NCBI GenBank assembly: GCA_021018995.1
Contig: CM037588.1
Coordinates: 78,527,765-78,591,764 of the forward strand
Source of the DNA: Chloranthus sessilifolius
Lineage: Eukaryota > Streptophyta > Magnoliopsida > Chloranthales > Chloranthaceae
Reading direction: 5' to 3'
Length of the DNA stretch: 64,000 nt
The notes under the pieces: model-generated
Databases searched by the model: none
Seen by the model: the letters and a program-made list of their open reading frames with translations, nothing else
Told to the model about the DNA's origin: nothing
Shown: positions 57,278-64,000 of the stretch, piece after piece
How the letters are laid out: the number at the start of each line of letters is the position of its first letter
Numbering within the stretch: position 1 is the first letter of the stretch
Translations under genes and position numbers: made by a program

Positions 57278-59623
57278 TTTAACATTCTCGAAATTTGGAC
57301 ATTTAACAGTGGCCTCAAGATGCGTGCCCAATTGGTCATAGATTTGACCAAGTGAAAATCAACATGATGACTTTGGTTAGAATAGTCAAGATATTAATGA
57401 ACACATGTGTGTAGTGTTGGAAATAGTTTGGAGATCACATGCACCTATTTAGGGTGTATGTGCTTAACACCAAGGCTAAAGTAAGGTTAAAAGGGCTTAA
57501 TAACTAAAGAGAAGTTACTCCTCTTTGTTTTGGTTGGTGTGGAGTTAAGAAGAGAGAGAGAGAGAGTAAGGAGGAGTAAATGCAAGAGAATTAATGTGGA
57601 TTTCAAATTGAAGACAAGTTTGAGCATTTAACACTGGATTTGACACATTGGAATTCGTTGGAGTCAAAGCTAGGAGCCCTAGCCTTTAAGCCAACCATTG
57701 TGTCAACCAAGGGTTGATTTAAGGTGAGTTCTTGTTTGATTTTAAATGAACATGTTGTTATGCATTAAATTTTGATCTAAATGATGAGTTAAAGAAGTGG
57801 GAAAGAAGGAAAATGGAAAGGAATGAAAGCTAGAAGAAATGCCTCCAAAGTGCTGCATTTCTGACCAAATCGATTGATCGATTTGGAAAATCGATTAATC
57901 GATTTTGGCCTGGAAGTTAGTTGGGCAAAGAGACCCGAAACTTATTGATCGATTTCAAAATCGATAAATCGATTTTTGAAATTCGATTAATCGATTGAAA
58001 ATCGATTAATCATCTGAGCACTCCCAGTGACTAGAAAATGAAAGCTTGGGAAAACCGATTGATCGATTTGAGAAATCGATCAATCGATTTTGGAAATTCG
58101 ATTAATCGATTTGGATCGATTAATTGATTTTGGGATTTCGATTGATCGATTTTGGAGATCGATTAATCGATTTGAAGCAGATTTTGTTGGTTTTTGTTTT
58201 GGACTTTAAGGTTCAAGGAGGGTCTTGTACCTTCATTTATGAATCTTTATTGATTTTTTGCTTGTGCTATGGTGTACCATAGGTGGTACGAGTGCATGCA
58301 AGCATGAGGAACCGCATTGAACCTTGATGCTTGGATATTCAGACACGTGAGGTAGGGAACGCCTTGAACATGTAATTTAAGAGCAAGAATATGTATGTAG
58401 TGATATAGAAATGTAAGCATGCATCTAAAATATGAATCCTAAGTGTGAGTGTGAGTGTGAACACAAAGTAAAATAAACAAGTATGACGTCCCCATGAGAT
58501 GTGCATATGATAAAGGCATCTGTGTGATGCATTGACTTAGACATCCCAAGGATGTATGTGATCATATAAAGCAAAGAAAAAGAGAATGATAAGGCCTAAT
58601 TTACTATAATTAACACAATCACACGGTGAATAACTATATGTAGTGCACTTGATATTTAAGGTATGGAGAATACCCTACCGATGTGGCGGGATTACCACGA
58701 CTAATGCGACAGGGTGTTCGTGATTGGTACGGCGGTCAAACCGTACACCAGTTGGACATCCCAGGGATGTAGGTGCTTATGTATGAGATAAACCCCATCG
58801 CTTATAAAAAGGGACCTGGGTAGTATTAAAAGATAGGAAAATGGTCTGATTAGACGACGATGGAGGGTTTCCATCGGGTGCCCGACTTATAGTAAGTCAG
58901 GGAATATTTAAGCTATGATTTAAGTCTTTAGGCCGAATCATTGTGGTTTATGAACAAGTTGAGAACAAATGAAACATGTAAAGTATCAGTAACTTACATT
59001 GCATCTTTTCAATCATTTAAACTATTTTTCCAGTAAATTCATTGATACAACATGTTGTTAATATCATGGAATATATGTGAGAGTTTAACTTATATGTTCA
59101 TTCAGTTGTTTCCCTATTGAGCTGTGATGTAGCTCACCCTTTAGACTATACGTCACAGGTCCTGTGCTTGCTGCTGCTACTACATTGGGAGGAGTAGATC
59201 CGGAGGATTCGAATTACATACTCGGAGAGGTTTAGGAGCCCCCTCCTGAGGACTTCTTCTAGAGGGCCCTTGTGTACTTTGATTTATTTTGAGAGCGTGA
59301 TTGTATGGCTTGGTATGTCAAGCCCTTTTGAAAATTGTAACTAAGTTATGATATATATTCTTTTGGCGAACCATCTGAGGTGAACTTGTTATATCACTGA
59401 TGGTTCGGGTCGGTTCCTTTTCTCATGCAGTGGCATGGGATTTGAACTGCCTTGGCAGCTTTCACTATAATATATCATTAATGCATGAAGATTTAGTTAG
59501 ATTCAGTTCTTATGTCTTACTGTTGCTTGGTTATACCAATGTTCCATGCTGGATTATGGGGCACGACCTTGAGGATTATACTGATGGCATGGGTTTTGGG
59601 ATGCCAAAATTCTGGCTGTCACA
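57278..59623 (+). repeat. E4 3' LTR
   Basis: It matches 47473-49756 and ends in GGCTGTCACA before the GAGAG duplicate. It contains the AATCGATT array at 57865-58175. Confidence 0.92.
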
Positions 59624-59628
59624 GAGAG

Positions 59629-60190
59629 CTCCTTGCTTTAGCTATGGGACATGATCGAGCTTTCTTCCTTTTCATCATACAGCATGGCAGGTGTTGTTTG
59701 AGCTTTTCGGGTAGTGATGTTTGTGATGTAATATTGGCTGAACGTAGCTAGCGATGGGACGTTGGTAGGATACTTGCATGATAGGTGTGTCCTATTTCTT
59801 TCTTTGGCAGATCTTGGGGTTGTGTAAGAAAATCACGTTGTGGTTGCGTAGTGATTGGCTTCGTCTTTGGGCGGTGTGCCTGTGTCTTCGAGAGATGTGC
59901 TTTTGGCCTTTAGTGATGGGATATGGGGGCATGACCAATTCATTGCGATGGGACTGGATATTGAGGCAGTATCGTGTGTGTGCCTTATCGTGATAGGGCG
60001 TGCGTGACGGGGTTACGCGATGGGGTTCCTCCTCTCTGGTGGGCTCATGAGGGTGTTACGGTAAGGGATGTATGTCTTTCTGTGATGGGATTAGGAGGCG
60101 GTCAATGCTCCCCATAGGGCTGCGTGATGGGAGAAGGGTAGGTGGCTATGTCATTCTTTTTTTTTACAACATGTGAGGCCATGCGATGGG
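59629..60190 (-). repeat. GCGATGGGAC repeat array of M, right part
   Basis: Irregular copies of GCGATGGGAC or GTGATGGGA occur at about 59750, 59945, 60016, 60080, 60125 and 60182. It continues the array broken by E4 and is the reverse complement of the array in P (25880-26260). Confidence 0.65.
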
Positions 60191-60239
60191 ACAGGAGAAT
60201 TTTGGTCAAGATGGGGTGAAAAGGTGTGAGGGTCGATTA

Positions 60240-60605
60240 GTTCCGGTATTGCACGCTTGGCACATGCTGCTCAATATGATTGTGTGACTATTTTCGGGCA
60301 TGCGATCACAGGTTCAAAGGGCTATTTTCGCGTGTCTGAGTGTGCGTGTGATTGTATTACGCACTTTCATCATGGTGCGTGATTGAGGATTCACCAGGTC
60401 ATTGTGCGGGCGACCTTTCATATTGCACGACTCGTGGGAGTTGTTTAATAGGTTTGCGCGGTCTGTAATGAGTGCATGATCAGAGCGTCGTGCCATTGGC
60501 GTGGGTGATAGTTTCATTGTGCGCTTCTGTTAAGGCGCGCGTTTTAATTGTGTGTTGAATGTGTCGCGCATGATCAAGTTAAGCGCGCCTATTCTGGCAC
60601 GTGAT
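60240..60605. repeat. Word array, right block A
   Basis: ATTGCACGC, GTGCGTGATTG, GCGCGCGTTTTAATTG and AAGCGCGCC words upstream of a TATA box. Confidence 0.6.
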
Positions 60606-60617
60606 TGGGCTCGTACT

Positions 60618-60626
60618 CTATATAAG
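60618..60626 (+). promoter_or_regulatory. TATA box, right block A
   Basis: CTATATAAG just after the word array and before a C/T-rich start region. Confidence 0.65.
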
Positions 60627-62859
60627 CGAGGGAGCCCTCATTTGTTTCTCATTCTCTGATTTAGTCTTAAGTTTTACTTTTTCTGGCTCTCTTAGGTTCT
60701 AAAATTCGTGTGTTAGCGATATCGGATGATCTAACCATCCGATTGAGATGTCGTTTCTTTTTATGTTTGTTATTTTGTGTGATCTTCGTCTTGAGGTGAC
60801 GCTCGAGAGCGTCACTATTCTGGGAATGGGCGGTATTAGGAATGAGGGCGTTAGTCTTCAAATCGATCCCTTTTAGGGAGCAGTGAAGGCAGCGTAGAGG
60901 AGGCGGCGGCAGAGGAGATGAAGATGGTGGAAGAGAAGGAGTAAAAAGTGGGGGGATGTGTTTCCCAACCAATCCTTCCTGAAGCCTTCAATTGGACTCT
61001 CCAAGTCGGGTGCTGCTCCTTGCTTGGTCTCTGGTTTTCATTTTAGGTTGTAAGTTAGGTTCTAGGTTTTCGTTTTGGGTTATAAGTTCAGGAGGTATGC
61101 CTTCGGTGATATTTGTAAAGATTTTTTATTTTAAATGAAGAGACGATGTTTTTTTGTCTATTGTGCTTAGTTTAACTTGTTTAATGGATTAATCATGCAT
61201 ATTTGATTTGTTTGACTTAGTTTTAATTTAGAGTAAAGTTTTAGGATTCATTCTGAATTTATTCAGGGCTTATCTGGAGGCTAATTCGCTTTATTGAGTT
61301 TTGCTTAGAGAGTTTACTTGGTTCTGTTTGGTTTGTTGGGGGCATTTTCTGGTCTCAAACAAGTTAGGGTCTCACTTTAGAGAGTTTTTTTTGTTTAAAG
61401 TTTAAGGTACTTTTTTCTGGCCTTAGGTTTAATTTAACTTGAATTTTGGTCTTTTGTTTGATTCACCATGAGACTTAAAAAGGTATGAATTTTCAAAGGT
61501 TATAGATGGTTGTTAAGTATTGTATTTTATTGTTTTGTTTACTTTGCTTTGGATTTGTGTTTCCTTGAAAGGAGTAAGTGTTATGTGATTATTGGTTTAT
61601 CCAGGTTGTCATGGATTGTGGTTTTTCAAAGGAGGGTATGTGTTTGGTTTGGATTTAATCAGATTGAAAGGGTTTAAAGGTGTGACACTTGTCATTTGGT
61701 AATTTAGGAAGTATAGTTTATAAATGTGTGAGCTAAAGGCTCTGGGTTCTTGTTCTTTCGGGAATTTCATTTCAAGTTTTGGATTAAAAGTTTGGGGCAT
61801 TTCTTTTTTGTGGTTTAGGGCATTTCTGGTTTACCAATGTCTTTTCTTCCTTTCTCTTTTGTATCACGGGTACTGAACTTGAAGAATTGTGATTATTAAG
61901 CGGATTATTGAGAATTGACGGGATTGGGAATGCAAGGTAGCAGACGAATTGCTACCATGCTAAGGGAAGAGGTGGAGGAGAAGGTGGTAGAAAGGAAACC
62001 CAAGGATAAGGCATGGTCAGAGTTCTCGTGATCGATGCCTATTTTTCCTCGGTAGGCTTTGTAGATTCAGCGTTAGTTGCTCCTCCTTTTTAGGGTTTCT
62101 AAGGCGAGCTCCCAATGGTGGATCCTGCAGATCCTGGGTGGCTTTCCGTGAGCCACTCTTTCTTGTCTGCCTGCTCGGGGCAGGGGGAAGAGGCTGTCAT
62201 CGTTAGAATTCGTTCAGGGTGCGTTCATCCTCCGGACTTCTTCGAGACTTCTAGTTTCCTGAATAAATTCGGATTCGTACATTGCCTAAACGTGCGGATT
62301 TTAAATTTCCTGTTTTAAGTTGTATATTCAGAGGGTATGCCCTTGGTGTGTTTTGTAATGATTTTATTCATTTATGAAGTAATTATGTTTCTTTCATTTG
62401 TGATAATTTCTATTGAGGTAAATTTTGGTTTGGTTTATCTTGATAGCTTGCTTCGACTTTTTTGGACATGATGTTTATTTACTTAAATTTGGTCTGCTCT
62501 TATTTATTTATTTTGATCTGAGGTGTGTTGGAAACATTTTTGGTTTAGTTTAGTTGAGATTCAAGTGCATGAATGATGGGGGGCATTTTTTTCTCATCAT
62601 TTTTTTAGTTTAGTTTGGTCTTAGTTGAAGTGTGTAAGTGATGTTGGGGGCAATTTTTTTTTGTTTAGTTTAGTTTAGGTTCAAGTGCATAAACGATGGG
62701 GGGCATTTTTCAGTTTAGTTTGGGGTGTATATATTTTTAAAGTCAGGAATGTTTTTGGATTGGTCTTAGCAAGGAGAATAATTTGGGTCAGTAATTAGTG
62801 TTGGAAGTCTCCTAATTTGGTCTTGTGACGCTACTGTTCTGGGTTTATTTTGTGTTTTC

Positions 62860-63225
62860 GAGAAATTGCACGCTTCACTCTGTGTGCATAAACAAATTGC
62901 GCGTCGGAATGGGAGCGCGCGTTTCAGAGAGTCGAAAGGTCATTAAGCGCCGACGTCCGATCGCTTAACCGAGTTAAATGCACAGACTGGGGCACAGGAT
63001 TAGGGCGGTAGCCGATCACTGTTGAAGTGATTCGCATGTGCCGATTTAGGCACTTGAAGTGATTATGCCCCTGATGAACGACGTGCAACCAGGTGGTCGG
63101 GTTGGGTTGAGCAGGCGACAATCTGTTTACGCACTCGGGGATGGGCGCTTGATTCGAATTAAGCACAGGGACCATGGTGCGTGATTTCGTCAAGCACATG
63201 TGTTCAAGCGCATGATTCAGCAAAG
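62860..63225. repeat. Word array, right block B
   Basis: ATTGCACGC, ATTGCGCG, GAATTAAGCAC and AAGCGCATGATT words, the same vocabulary as block A and the P/M LTRs. Confidence 0.6.
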
Positions 63226-63226
63226 T

Positions 63227-63237
63227 CTTATAAATAG
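63227..63237 (+). promoter_or_regulatory. TATA box, right block B
   Basis: CTTATAAATAG directly after the word array. Confidence 0.65.
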
Positions 63238-64000
63238 TTTAAAAATGTCCCATTCTTCTCGTGCTATCCATTTTGGTCTTCGATTCTCCAGTTTCCTAGT
63301 TTCCTAGTGCTCTATTTATCATGTTTTTGTGATATCTCGCGATCCGGTCGTCCATTTTAGGCGCTGTTTCTTCCGTTCTTTTCATTCTTTTGAGTTCTTC
63401 ATTCTAGGATGGAGGGTGAGGGTATTGGTGGGCACGATCTTACTATTTCTAAGTTGGAGAGGGTGATGATGGGGGAGATAGGTGAGATGTCCGAGGCTCG
63501 GACTGATGCTGTCGTCGGGGAGGACGCCGGGGTGATAGTTAGAGGAGTTATCAGAGGTTGACCAAATGGAGGTTAGGGAGGAGGTAATCGAGATTGAGCG
63601 GGGTATGGTTGAGGAGGAGGGTGAGAGGGTTGAGGGTGATAGAGCATCGGAATCACAGACACTTCCCACCGGAGGATTTCTTTGCTCGAGGCCGAGTAGG
63701 TACCCTTGAGCAAGAGTTTCTCCACTTATCTTAGGCATTTAGGTTATAACATAGGCTTGTTAGGATATGGAAATCCTTTTCTAATTTATGTCGAACCTGC
63801 ATTGATCATCAATTGTGTGCTCACTCATGCATGATGACGGCAGCTAGAAGTAGGTCATGTTTATGTTCAGTGGTTCTTATCATGTTTTGTGTCTTCATTA
63901 TGAGTTGTTATTATGTTCAGGGCATATTTCATTTGCTTTTAGCTCTAAGTCTGCTCGTCTTTCGTCATAGGTATGTGTTAGTCTTATTTTTCTTCTGCTT

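Larger units (their letters stand above)
47473..59623 (+). mobile_element. E4: Tekay/Del-like chromovirus with an extra 3' gene, complete in layout but broken
   Basis: 5' LTR 47473-49756, Met-type primer site, gag, protease, RT, RNase H, integrase with chromodomain, word array, extra 3' gene, polypurine tract, 3' LTR 57278-59623. Both flanks read GAGAG (47468-47472 and 59624-59628), a perfect target duplication. LTR divergence is about 8-10 percent in the flanks but about 1 percent in one 440-base stretch. The coding part has a dozen or more breaks. It is inserted in the repeat array of M. Confidence 0.93.
33212..60190 (-). mobile_element. M: Tat/Ogre-like element interrupted by E3 and E4
   Basis: The 3' LTR (33212-35703) is followed to the right by a polypurine tract and then, in pieces, by the P-type 3' region (35704-36019, 46328-46640), the antisense stretch (about 46985-47150) and the GCGATGGGAC repeat array (47161-47472, 59629-60190). 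E3 and E4 sit inside. I see no pol, and no 5' LTR in the window. Its orientation is opposite to P. It is broken; the right limit is approximate. Confidence 0.65.
60190..64000 (+). mobile_element. Non-coding Tat/Ogre-like LTR and leader sequence, plus strand
   Basis: Two promoter-like blocks (words 60240-60605 with TATA 60618-60626; words 62860-63225 with TATA 63227-63237) are each followed by similar text (GATATC..GGATG or GATATCTCGCGATCC). A third similarity links 61080-61130 with 62325-62370 (GAGGTATGCC..TCGGTG). GGGGGCATTTT recurs near 61339, 61796, 62578, 62646 and 62699. I see no LTR end motifs and no coding domain, so the exact structure is unclear. A 51-codon open frame at 63409 is not convincing. 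Confidence 0.4.

Noticed and set aside
63409-63561. 51-codon open frame MEGEGIGGHDL...
   Set aside because: Short, in leader-like DNA after a TATA block, with no homologue recognised. It could be a leader peptide, but nothing supports it beyond the frame.

Overview
The window is plant nuclear DNA, almost certainly an angiosperm. It is built nearly entirely from LTR retrotransposons of the Ty3/gypsy superfamily, nested inside one another. I see no convincing host gene, tRNA or rRNA. The evidence is Athila-type gag and pol with tRNA-Asp-like primer sites, a Tekay/Del-type chromovirus with a C-terminal chromodomain, and Tat/Ogre-like long LTRs opening TGTAGACACC. A heterochromatic or intergenic setting fits best. 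Every retroelement is a broken fossil.

Layout, left to right. (1) 1-14911, minus: Athila-like element E1, with its 3' LTR cut by the window edge, then a 3' leader, an extra coding region, a motif array, integrase, RT/RNase H, protease, gag, primer site and 5' LTR. (2) 14912-18531, minus: the 5' part of a Tat/Ogre-like element N1, which E1 split. (3) 18532-23848, minus: Athila-like E2, in which one LTR has a primer site on one side and a polypurine tract on the other, the mark of a shared-LTR tandem. (4) 23849-32057, plus: a decayed Tat/Ogre-like element P that holds two solo LTRs (26571-28274 and about 28824-30111) and ends in its 3' LTR. (5) 32058-33211: a chromovirus-LTR-like remnant and about 400 bases of unassigned AT-rich DNA. 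(6) 33212 to about 60190, minus: a relative of P, element M, interrupted by Athila-like E3 (36020-46322) and by Tekay-like E4 (47473-59623, perfect GAGAG duplication). (7) About 60190-64000, plus: non-coding LTR/leader-like sequence with two promoter-like blocks.

The most striking pattern is regulatory. Nearly every LTR family here has its own short, mostly palindromic word repeated many times in a block of 130-550 bases, usually just upstream of a TATA box. Examples are CTCGCGAG in E1, CTATCGATAGG in E3, AATCGATT in E4, GACCGGTC in the solo LTR and GCAACTATTAGTTGC in N1. E1, E3 and E4 carry a second block of the same word inside the element, after integrase. In E4, and less clearly in E1, that block lies directly before an extra 3' gene of the same protein family. 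This looks like a duplicated, family-specific internal promoter for the extra gene. The words are read directly; their function is inferred.

Coordinates of large structures come from reading terminal motifs and matching copies by eye. Divergence figures are hand counts over partial alignments.
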